Shown: positions 1 through 5,387 of the stretch, piece after piece
How positions within the stretch are numbered: position 1 is the stretch's first letter
Layout of the letters: each line of letters begins with the position of its first letter
From: Granulosicoccaceae bacterium
GTDB lineage: Bacteria > Pseudomonadota > Gammaproteobacteria > Granulosicoccales > Granulosicoccaceae
Direction: 5' to 3'
Assembly (NCBI GenBank): GCA_023301405.1
Contig: JALZUX010000604.1
Location: 1 to 5,478, forward strand
Length of the DNA stretch: 5,478 bases
Made by a program: the position numbers and the translations under genes
The notes under the pieces: generated by a model
What the model was told of the DNA's origin: nothing
The model's database searches: none
The model's input: only the letters and a program-made list of their open reading frames with translations

Positions 1-60
1 CAAAGCGACCCGATCGCTGAGCCGCCGTTCAATCAAGACACACCCACCGCAAACAATTAA
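1..60 (+). CDS. Possible 3' end of a plus-strand gene (partial)
   Basis: Nineteen codons are open from the window edge to TAA at 58-60 and read as a polar tail rich in Pro, Asp, Asn and Thr (ending DTPTANN), as is common for disordered C-termini. The stretch is too short to identify a family or to exclude chance. It overlaps tail-to-tail with an alternative minus-strand frame at 29-151, so at most one of the two is likely to be real. The call rests only on frame and composition. Confidence 0.3.
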   Translation, partial: QSDPIAEPPFNQDTPTANN

Positions 61-209
61 TCATTATCATCCATAGCCGGGAGAACCTCGCTTGGCGATA
101 ACTTCCTGAGAGGGTATCTATTTCAGTTCGGATTTCTGAATCGTACCTCATCGCGCTATGAATATAGGATGTTGTGACTTTTCAGCTTGCGCTTGTCGCG
201 CCTGGTTAA

Positions 210-371
210 TCAATAATGGGGGGGGAGCAGTTCGCGCGCAACATACTCGGGTATTTGAGCACGACCAACACCGCCCACCGACGCGACAGGCGGGCGCTGA
301 ATAGTACCTGAGAAATTGCTCTTAATAGAGGCGGTCCACGCACTAAGCTTATCAGTGGTTGTGCGCAGCAT
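210..371 (-). CDS. Possible small hypothetical protein, 53 aa, downstream of the hydantoinase gene
   Basis: An ATG at 369-371 lies 10 nt after the hydantoinase stop codon and opens 53 codons ending TGA at 210-212. The protein starts MLRTTTDKLSAWTASIKS, has a Gly/Val-rich middle (VASVGGVGRAQ) and ends IPEYVARELLPPHY. There is no signal peptide, membrane segment or Cys, and no family was recognised. The spacing suggests co-transcription with the hydantoinase gene. No good Shine-Dalgarno was seen (only GGA about 14 nt upstream), so translation would depend on coupling. The last codons lie in an 8-C run. One extra C would replace the HY end by a 23-residue tail beginning PLLINQARQAQ and ending at TGA 148-150. 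Either a sequencing error or slippage could therefore change the end. It could also be a chance frame. Confidence 0.35.
   Translation of the reverse strand: MLRTTTDKLSAWTASIKSNFSGTIQRPPVASVGGVGRAQIPEYVARELLPPHY
218..225. repeat. Homopolymer run G8 (C8 on the minus strand)
   Basis: Eight consecutive G on the plus strand, the longest homopolymer noticed in the window. On the minus strand it lies three codons before the stop of the possible 53-aa frame, where a length change of one base changes the reading frame. Such runs are typical sites of polymerase slippage and of sequencing or assembly errors. Confidence 0.9.
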
Positions 372-381
372 TTAATGACTA

Positions 382-2379
382 TTATCCGGCGCGTCCGGTA
401 GCGGTGGCGATGATGGTTGATTCAAAGAATGTGGTCTGACCTTGCTGCTCTACGATATTGTCGTGGCGATCAACTGCTACCTGTAGTTGCTTGCCGCCCG
501 CCTGTTCGGCTTTGGACAGCACCAATTCTGTTGCCAACGCCGTTGCCCATTCGGCGGCGGGCTCTAGCTCATCAAATTCTTTTTGCTCAGTTGGCGCATG
601 CACAAGCACACGTTTAGCAGACACCGGAGAAATAGTCAGCTGCACGCTTTGCTTCACCACACCAGTGATTGCTCCAACAGCATTGGCGACTTCAGCGTGC
701 TCTGGCACGATCACTTTAGATTGCATGATATTTTCAATTGGCGGATAAAAGCTTCGCGCCGGCGCTCCGATGCCCACCACTGGTATCGCAAGTTCAGCCT
801 GCATTTTTATCAGACCATTAGCCAGCGGATCTGCGGCACTCGTAAACATTTGCTCAAGCAGTACTTGCTGCTTTTGATGCATGGGCGCTCCGAATACTCC
901 GTTATTGTCATTAATTGCCGCCGTTAACAAGCACAAGGCTGATTCCCGGGTCACTTGAGATAACATGCTTTCACAATAGGCTTGCGGGGTGTCCCATGAG
1001 CGCCCCAGATTGTGCTTGCTATAACGACTAAGAAGCGATGCGCCCAGCAACGATGCGGTAGAATCCCACTGATCGTACCAACCGCACACGTGCGCTGCGT
1101 CTGTCGGGGTAAAACCGGCAATAGTTAAAATGCCTATCTCTATTAAGCGCTTTAGGGCCAACGCAAAATGGCGCTCCGCAAAGACTGATTGCATCGATTG
1201 CGGATGCTTTTTTACTTCCTCAACTAGCGCTTGCTGCTGCGCAGTCAGTTTAGTTTTTGGATCAGGCTCACGACGCAATACAATAAAGCGCGCCATATTG
1301 GTCTTAACCAATGGCGCGTCTACGAACTCTTGCAGCTCTTTGATCACATCAGGGTAGTCAGCGGCTAGCATACACAACGGCATGACCTTGTGAGGACCAA
1401 GGCTAAATTGTCGCCGGTCCCTGTCATATTGGATCTCGCTATCACCACCCAGACCGTGAGTATCAATTTGCACGGCCTTAACCATAGTGCGCCATCCATT
1501 GACTGACGCGCCTTGCTCGCTCAGTTGCGGCTGACCGTTTTTGATCATCGCGACATCTGTAGTCGTACCGCCAATATCAGCCACCAGCATTTCATTGAAC
1601 CGGGTTAGAAACTGCGCTCCGACCACACTGGCTGCAGGACCGGATAAAATAGTTTCAACCGGAGAGTTTCTAGCAAACGCGGCACTTATTAGAGTGCCGT
1701 CGCCACGCACTACCATCAATGGCGCATCAATCTGATTATCAGCCAGCGTCTTAAGCGTTGCTTCAATGAGGTCATTAATTAGCGGGATCAAGCGCGCGTT
1801 AATCAACGCAGTGAGTGCGCGTCGCGGCGCATCAAGTGCCGCGCTCAGTTCATGACCACAGCTAACAGGCAGCCCTGCCTTATCCCGAATGAAGTCCCTA
1901 ACAGCAAGCTCATGTGCGGGGTTTCTTACCGCAAACATCGCAGAGACAGCAATGGCCGATACCGTGTTATCTAACGCATCAAGGTGGCGGGCCACCGATT
2001 GAAGGTCAAGCACGCTCTTTTCATGACCACCAGCATCATGACCGCCTTCTATAAAATAGACTGGCAAATCGCGAGTTGCATCACTTAGGTTAGCCAATGT
2101 CAGTTGCGACTCTTGATACCCCACCAGAAACAAAGCTGCACGAGCACCATGCCCCTCGACGATTGAGTTAGTGGCAAGAGTAGTCGAAAGGCTGACTAGC
2201 GAGATATCCTGAGGTCTTTTGTCGCCCAGAGTTCTGGTAATGGATTCACTGATACCGCGCACAAGGTTATGTCGTGTGGTTAGCGACTTAGACTTAGCCA
2301 CAACCTCTGAAGAATCAGCGTCTATCAGAACGGCGTCAGTGTAGGTTCCTCCAGTATCAATTCCCAGACGCAGACTCAT
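382..2379 (-). CDS. Hydantoinase/oxoprolinase family protein (HyuA-like), variant subfamily
   Basis: This protein belongs to the HyuA family of ATP-dependent cytosolic enzymes with an ASKHA fold, which includes subunits of N-methylhydantoinase, 5-oxoprolinase and acetone carboxylase. The substrate here is unknown. Visible motifs are DTGGTYTDAV at residues 8-17, LSTTLATNSIVEG at 64-76 (family form: GTTxATNAxxE), LSGPAASVVGA at 245-255, DIGGTTTDVA at 268-277 (nucleotide-binding signature), GLGGDSEI at 309-316, TPTDAAHV at 424-431, GIGAP at 536-540 and EHAEVANAVGA at 560-570. The length of 665 aa is near normal. Residues about 325-415 differ from canonical HyuA: the GPxSAGAxPGPACY-type segment is missing and a predicted helical, winged-helix-like stretch takes its place. 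The ATG start is supported by GAGG 7 nt upstream. No hydantoinase B gene lies next to it, so it may work alone or with a distant partner. Family assignment is confident; function is not. Confidence 0.9.
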   Translation of the reverse strand: MSLRLGIDTGGTYTDAVLIDADSSEVVAKSKSLTTRHNLVRGISESITRTLGDKRPQDISLVSLSTTLATNSIVEGHGARAALFLVGYQESQLTLANLSDATRDLPVYFIEGGHDAGGHEKSVLDLQSVARHLDALDNTVSAIAVSAMFAVRNPAHELAVRDFIRDKAGLPVSCGHELSAALDAPRRALTALINARLIPLINDLIEATLKTLADNQIDAPLMVVRGDGTLISAAFARNSPVETILSGPAASVVGAQFLTRFNEMLVADIGGTTTDVAMIKNGQPQLSEQGASVNGWRTMVKAVQIDTHGLGGDSEIQYDRDRRQFSLGPHKVMPLCMLAADYPDVIKELQEFVDAPLVKTNMARFIVLRREPDPKTKLTAQQQALVEEVKKHPQSMQSVFAERHFALALKRLIEIGILTIAGFTPTDAAHVCGWYDQWDSTASLLGASLLSRYSKHNLGRSWDTPQAYCESMLSQVTRESALCLLTAAINDNNGVFGAPMHQKQQVLLEQMFTSAADPLANGLIKMQAELAIPVVGIGAPARSFYPPIENIMQSKVIVPEHAEVANAVGAITGVVKQSVQLTISPVSAKRVLVHAPTEQKEFDELEPAAEWATALATELVLSKAEQAGGKQLQVAVDRHDNIVEQQGQTTFFESTIIATATGRAG
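1289..1318. repeat. Strong inverted repeat inside the hydantoinase gene
   Basis: The arms CGCGCCATATTGGT (1289-1302) and ACCAATGGCGCG (1307-1318) pair over 12 bp around a CTTA loop, with one 2-nt bulge. On the gene's own strand the hairpin is followed by a moderately T-rich stretch (CTTTATTGTATT), so it resembles a weak intrinsic terminator or pause site. It encodes residues near 354-364, in the variable central region. The pairing is directly visible; any function is inferred. Confidence 0.75.
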
Positions 2380-2386
2380 CTTTTAA

Positions 2387-2390
2387 CCTC
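2387..2390 (-). promoter_or_regulatory. Ribosome binding site of the hydantoinase gene
   Basis: GAGG on the minus strand lies 7 nt upstream of the ATG at 2377-2379. This is an optimal Shine-Dalgarno spacing and fixes the start of the 665-aa reading frame. Confidence 0.75.
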
Positions 2391-2394
2391 GGCT

Positions 2395-2404
2395 CTATAT
2401 ATAG
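2395..2404. promoter_or_regulatory. Palindrome CTATATATAG upstream of the hydantoinase gene
   Basis: A perfect 10-bp palindrome starts 16 nt upstream of the hydantoinase ATG. Its TATATA core could be a -10 element for minus-strand transcription. The best -35 partner is only TGATAC with an 18-nt spacer, a poor match, and a start here would leave a very short leader. It may instead be an operator or merely AT-rich sequence. Confidence 0.25.
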
Positions 2405-2653
2405 TCACCGAGAATATAGACGTATCAGTCCGATCTCGATACGCTGCAAACGACCGGCGCAATCCACCACAAGACAAAGTGCGATTTGTGGCAACTTCGC
2501 ATTTTCGTGTTTTGAAGTAAATGAATTGACGAGCAGTTTACCGGGCATTTCCTCAATAAATTCATAACCCAAGAAGACACTTCTAGACTCTAACTCACGT
2601 AAAGGAAAGGCTATTTCCTCAATGACTAGCCACCTGGGTCGATATCCATGCTG
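2405..2653 (-). CDS. Unassigned open frame in the divergent intergenic region, start unresolved
   Basis: A minus-strand frame is open for 82 codons between a TAA complementary to 2654-2656 and TGA at 2405-2407, ending 25 nt before the hydantoinase ATG. The translation reads like protein: EEIAFPLRELESRSVFLGY, then FIEEMPGKLLVNSFTSKHE, then IALCLVVDCAGRLQRIEIG and LIRLYSR at the end. No family was recognised. The problem is the start. The only ATG (2546-2548, 47 aa) has GAGG just 2 nt away, TTG at 2570-2572 (55 aa) has only a weak purine run, and nothing better lies upstream. It could be a small gene with a rare start, a remnant cut off by the pilin promoter region, or chance. Confidence 0.3.
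   Translation of the reverse strand, partial: QHGYRPRWLVIEEIAFPLRELESRSVFLGYEFIEEMPGKLLVNSFTSKHENAKLPQIALCLVVDCAGRLQRIEIGLIRLYSR
2603..2619. promoter_or_regulatory. Small hairpin upstream of the minor pilin operon
   Basis: AGGAAA (2603-2608) and TTTCCT (2614-2619) form a perfect 6-bp inverted repeat around GGCTA, 36 nt before the first pilin ATG. The right arm lies in ATTTCCTCAAT (2613-2623), which also occurs at 2547-2557. The pairing and the repeat are seen directly. A role as operator or leader-RNA hairpin for the operon is a guess. Confidence 0.35.
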
Positions 2654-2659
2654 TTATGA
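2648..2659 (+). promoter_or_regulatory. Possible three-codon leader ORF overlapping the fimT-like start
   Basis: ATG CTG TTA TGA shares its last four bases (ATGA) with the start codon of the first pilin gene. The only ribosome-binding-like sequence nearby, GGG at 2636-2638, is 9 nt from this upstream ATG but 17 nt from the pilin ATG. Ribosomes may therefore load here and reinitiate at the pilin gene. Chance is a fair alternative. Confidence 0.25.
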
Positions 2660-3249
2660 AAATACAAAACGGCTTCACCTTAATCGAACTTATTGTCACT
2701 GTTGCAATTCTTGGCATCATGGCGTCCATCGCCGTGCCTAGCTACAGTACCTTTATTATTCAAAACCGGCAAAGCGCTGCCTACAACAATCTGGTGGGGA
2801 TGATCAGTATGGCCAGAATCGAAGCGATAAAACGCTCACAGGTGGTAACACTGTGCATTAGTAGCAACCAGACCACTTGTGACGCAACCAGCGCCACTGA
2901 CTGGAACAACGGTTGGATCGTGTTCACAGATATGAATGGTGATGGTCTTGTTACCAGCGCCGCTGCTGCAGGTGACACTGGCGATACAGTGCTTAGAGTT
3001 GAACGCGCTTCCGCACCGGCGCTCACGATAACCTCAGAGAATTTTGGAGCGAGGTTAACCATAGCTCCTCGCGGCCGGCTTCGAACACAAGGAACCTTCG
3101 TCATTTGTGATAACACAGGAAATGCTGAAAACGCCAAGGCATTGAATCTGTGGGTCACCGGTCTGGGACGATTGGCAACAGATGGCAGTGATTCAGACGA
3201 CATCGTCGAAGAAATTGACAGCTCTAACGTCACCTGCCCTTCTGCTTAA
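2656..3249 (+). CDS. fimT: Type IV pilus minor pilin, GspH/FimT/FimU family
   Basis: This is the first minor pilin of the cluster, expected to be inserted in the inner membrane, cleaved by the prepilin peptidase PilD and built into the priming/tip complex of a type IVa pilus. The leader MKIQNG is cut before Phe7, giving mature FTLIEL with the conserved Glu at mature position 5 (residue 11) and a hydrophobic helix to about residue 28. GspH/FimT hallmarks follow: MARIEAIKRSQVVTLC (52-67), WNNGWIVFTDMNGDG (83-97), GRLRTQGTFVICD (140-152) and LWVTGLGRL (165-173). Cys67/75 and Cys151/194 could form two disulfides. At 197 aa it is slightly long for the family. ATG 2656 is the only start that keeps a normal leader, and it lacks a clear Shine-Dalgarno. 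Whether it is a structural FimU or a DNA-uptake FimT cannot be settled here, so the symbol marks the family only. Confidence 0.88.
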   Translation: MKIQNGFTLIELIVTVAILGIMASIAVPSYSTFIIQNRQSAAYNNLVGMISMARIEAIKRSQVVTLCISSNQTTCDATSATDWNNGWIVFTDMNGDGLVTSAAAAGDTGDTVLRVERASAPALTITSENFGARLTIAPRGRLRTQGTFVICDNTGNAENAKALNLWVTGLGRLATDGSDSDDIVEEIDSSNVTCPSA

Positions 3250-3265
3250 TAACAACATTAGTCAA

Positions 3266-3270
3266 GAGAG
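3266..3270 (+). promoter_or_regulatory. Ribosome binding site supporting a TTG start of pilV
   Basis: GAGAG, part of a longer purine run AAGAGAG, lies 6 nt upstream of TTG at 3277-3279. No ATG in the same frame could keep the prepilin leader, because the first one (3310) is inside the cleavage motif. This site therefore decides the non-ATG start. Confidence 0.7.
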
Positions 3271-3276
3271 TTAACC

Positions 3277-3780
3277 TTGAACATACCTAAGCGATCGTCC
3301 GGCTTTGCCATGATTGAAGTACTACTGGCCGTTGTAGTTCTGGCCATTGGCCTGCTGGCCGGATCAAAAATGCAAATACTCGGCATGAACTATACACAGG
3401 GCGCTCAGATTCGCTCAAACGCGACACTAGCTGCCGTTGATATTATTGACCGCATGCGCTTAAACCTTGATGGCGTAGCCGCTGGCGCTTACGACAACCA
3501 AAGCACCACTAGCTTGCCCGCAGACCCCAACTGCATAGCAACCGGTTGTTCACCTACAGAGCTTGCTGCACACGACATTCGTGTCTGGGCCGCCTATTTC
3601 GGTCAGGGGTCAGGTGTAAACACAAGTACTCCGCTAACTGGTGCCACAGGAACAATCACCTTCGACACAACAACTAACCTACACGCAGTTACCGTGAGTT
3701 GGGCAGACTTTATCGACGGTGTAGAAGACAAAGACGACGACCTAAGAAGCGTTACTATTGGAGTTAACCTGAACCAATGA
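3277..3780 (+). CDS. pilV: Type IV pilus minor pilin PilV (TTG start)
   Basis: PilV is a core minor pilin that joins the others in the complex that initiates pilus assembly at the inner membrane. The leader MNIPKRSSG is cleaved before Phe10, giving mature FAMIEV with Glu at position 5 (residue 14), followed by a hydrophobic helix to about residue 29. Family features are the amphipathic LAAVDIIDRMRLN (51-63), CIATGC with Cys86 and Cys91 as a likely disulfide, the LAAHDIRVWAAYF segment (96-108) and VTVSWAD (138-144). At 167 aa it is close to the usual PilV size. The start is TTG with a good ribosome binding site. The gene follows the fimT-like gene by 27 nt, after tandem stops TAATAA, and its TGA overlaps the pilW ATG by four bases (ATGA), indicating one transcript and translational coupling. 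Confidence 0.9.
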   Translation: MNIPKRSSGFAMIEVLLAVVVLAIGLLAGSKMQILGMNYTQGAQIRSNATLAAVDIIDRMRLNLDGVAAGAYDNQSTTSLPADPNCIATGCSPTELAAHDIRVWAAYFGQGSGVNTSTPLTGATGTITFDTTTNLHAVTVSWADFIDGVEDKDDDLRSVTIGVNLNQ

Positions 3781-4901
3781 ATAAACCCACTTTTAACACA
3801 GCTGGCTTACCTGCCAACCAACAAGGTTACTCGGTCCTGGAACTGATGGTTGCATCAGTCATTGGTCTTGTCGTTTTATCCGGTGCAGTTACCGTTTTTA
3901 CCGGCAATAAATCATCGCAAGAGCTATCGAGCGGCATGGCTCGCATTCAAGAAAGCGGACGGGTTGCTCTGGATATTCTTAGCAACGATATAAGACTGGC
4001 AGGCTTTCAAGGCTGCACCGATGGCTCTATTGCACCCAATGTTCTCGCCAACAACGGCCCCACTATTACGCTTCCGCGGGGCGCTTTGTGGGGAGGTGAA
4101 TACAACGGCTCTAGCTGGACGCCAGCTCAACACGCTGATCTAGCCGCAGCAACTGTGGTGCCTAAGGATGATACCGACGTGATTTATGTCCAGCACGGTA
4201 GTGGCAGAACCACTATTCTAGCCGATTCAATGATTGGCACGACTGGCCCGATTTCACTGGCACTGAACCCTGATCAGCTGGAGAGCGGCGATTTGATGAT
4301 CATTTCCGATTGTTCACATGCCGATATATTCCGTGCAACATCGGTTGCTGGCGCCGCAGGAAACAATGTCACAGTAAACTTCGCAGCCGGAGGTGCCAAC
4401 AGCAGCGCGACACTAAGCAACGCCTACAAGATCAGCGGAGCTGGAGCTGACCGGGTGTCAGATCCAATGCGTGTCATGCGCTTTGAATCAAATGCCTACT
4501 TCGTTGCAGACAGCAATCGCGACACCCCCGGCGGCCAAGATATTTTCTCATTGTTTCTACTCGACACCACAACACTCGATACGCCTGCCGTCCCGGTTGA
4601 GTTGGTCGAAGGCGTAGAGCACATGCAAATTCTCTACGGTCAACGACTTCCAAGCGGTGATATCCAGTATCTAACCGCAAACAATGCTGCCTTGAATATA
4701 GACGATGTCGTTAGTGTTCAGATTGGCCTGCTAGTCGCCACCACCGATTCAGTGACTAACAATGACGACGACAGAACCTACTTAGTTGCCAACGAAAGAA
4801 TCGGGCCACCAGCAAGTTCGGAAACTCTAAAGCATGGCGGAGGGCGGCTGATGCGCGCCACCTTTAACACCACTATTCAGCTGCGCAATAGAAACCTTTA
4901 A
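3777..4901 (+). CDS. pilW: Type IV pilus minor pilin PilW
   Basis: PilW is the largest of the core minor pilins and is expected to bridge PilX and PilV in the priming/tip complex. A long leader of 17 residues ending ANQQG is cleaved before Tyr18. Mature YSVLEL has Glu at position 5 (residue 22); Tyr rather than Phe/Met at +1 is a mild deviation. The hydrophobic helix runs to about residue 41. The PilW signature ARIQESGRVALDILSNDIR is at 55-73, followed by LAGFQGC (74-80). Other family features are VEHMQILYG (280-288) and the C-terminal GGGRLMRATF with IQLRNRN (367-373). Cys80 and Cys179 are the only cysteines and may pair. The length of 374 aa fits the family. The start overlaps the pilV stop as ATGA. 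A GGAG 13 nt upstream is rather distant, so coupling probably matters. Confidence 0.92.
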   Translation: MNKPTFNTAGLPANQQGYSVLELMVASVIGLVVLSGAVTVFTGNKSSQELSSGMARIQESGRVALDILSNDIRLAGFQGCTDGSIAPNVLANNGPTITLPRGALWGGEYNGSSWTPAQHADLAAATVVPKDDTDVIYVQHGSGRTTILADSMIGTTGPISLALNPDQLESGDLMIISDCSHADIFRATSVAGAAGNNVTVNFAAGGANSSATLSNAYKISGAGADRVSDPMRVMRFESNAYFVADSNRDTPGGQDIFSLFLLDTTTLDTPAVPVELVEGVEHMQILYGQRLPSGDIQYLTANNAALNIDDVVSVQIGLLVATTDSVTNNDDDRTYLVANERIGPPASSETLKHGGGRLMRATFNTTIQLRNRNL

Positions 4902-4913
4902 TTGCTCTTTAGT

Positions 4914-4918
4914 AGGGA
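4914..4918 (+). promoter_or_regulatory. Ribosome binding site of pilX
   Basis: AGGGA lies 11 nt upstream of the pilX ATG at 4930, a slightly long but workable spacing, in the 28-nt gap after pilW. Confidence 0.55.
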
Positions 4919-4929
4919 CACCAAATCAG

Positions 4930-5367
4930 ATGAAAAATTCACTACAAAAACAGCAAGGTGTTACCTTGCTGGTGGCTATGGTAATACTGGTTCTTGTATC
5001 TTTGATTGGAGTAATAGCATTAAAAAATGCCTCCGTCGAAGAGCAAATGGCAGCCAACCTGTACATAAAAGCTCTGACGTTCCAGGCCTCGGAAAGCGCA
5101 GTAGAATCAACCATAGATGATGAGATTTTACGAAAGCAAACGCTGACTTCTTTAACACCACAAACCCAGGATGTACCCGTACAAGTCCCAGACACCACTG
5201 CGTTCGTCAGTTATAAATATAATGACCTGGGCCCACCACCCGATGGTTTTTCATTTGATGCGTTTTCAGGTGCACGAATAATGATCACATCAACCGGACA
5301 GAGTACCGACACTAATGCTCGAACCCGAACGGTACACGGCGTTCTTGTCACGGTCCCCGGACAGTAA
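4930..5367 (+). CDS. pilX: Type IV pilus minor pilin PilX
   Basis: PilX is the GspK-like minor pilin that is expected to sit at or near the pilus tip. The leader MKNSLQKQQG is cleaved before Val11, and the mature start VTLLVAMVIL continues as a hydrophobic helix to about residue 31. Mature position 5 is Val, not Glu, as is typical of PilX/GspK proteins that sit above the other subunits. The PilX N-terminal motif follows: NASVEEQMAANLYIKALTFQA (about 33-53, family form lqExMAGNxxxxxxAFQAAE) then SESAVES. The C-terminal part is short and poorly conserved, without any Cys, unlike its neighbours. At 145 aa it is somewhat small for the family. It ends with tandem stops TAATAA. Its position after pilW confirms the assignment. 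pilY1, the normal next gene, is not visible. Confidence 0.85.
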   Translation: MKNSLQKQQGVTLLVAMVILVLVSLIGVIALKNASVEEQMAANLYIKALTFQASESAVESTIDDEILRKQTLTSLTPQTQDVPVQVPDTTAFVSYKYNDLGPPPDGFSFDAFSGARIMITSTGQSTDTNARTRTVHGVLVTVPGQ

Positions 5368-5387
5368 TAAAGTTCAGCGGCACCAAC

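Larger units (their letters stand above)
1..381. other. Left flank without a firmly identified gene
   Basis: Apart from the possible gene tail at 1-60 and the possible small frame at 210-371, nothing here could be assigned. No convincing intrinsic terminator follows the hydantoinase gene: no GC-rich stem followed by a T run was seen on the minus strand. Several overlapping short minus-strand frames between 29 and 371 read like protein. This could be small genes, a decayed gene or chance. Confidence 0.6.

Noticed and set aside
417..927. Three overlapping plus-strand open frames opposite the hydantoinase gene
   Set aside because: Their products are Cys/His/Ser/Arg-rich and lack motifs, while the minus strand carries clear family motifs across the whole stretch.
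2467..2491. Inverted repeat CCACAA/TTGTGG with an inner ACAAA/TTTGT alternative
   Set aside because: The stems are only 5-6 bp, the two pairings exclude each other and there is no T run, so it is weaker than expected for a terminator or a clear operator.
2488..2502. Candidate sigma-54 promoter (TGGCA...GC) upstream of the pilin operon
   Set aside because: The GG and GC elements are only 7 nt apart instead of the required 10, so the core consensus is not met.
2526..2560. TTGACG as a sigma-70 -35 box before the pilin operon
   Set aside because: At a 16-18 nt spacer there is no acceptable -10; the nearest AT-rich hexamer (CAATAA) is 22 nt away.
2781..3233. 150-codon minus-strand open frame across the fimT-like gene
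   Set aside because: It lies wholly opposite a well-supported pilin, and its Ser/Val/Pro-rich product shows no domain, so it is a shadow of the plus-strand codon pattern.
3325..3361. Repeated CTGGCC/GGCC units in the start of pilV
   Set aside because: They are explained by repeated Leu-Ala codons in the hydrophobic prepilin helix.
4902..5198. Frames of 72, 90 and 61 codons overlapping the pilX start on both strands
   Set aside because: The PilX leader, hydrophobic helix and family motif occupy the same DNA; the alternatives have no recognisable features.
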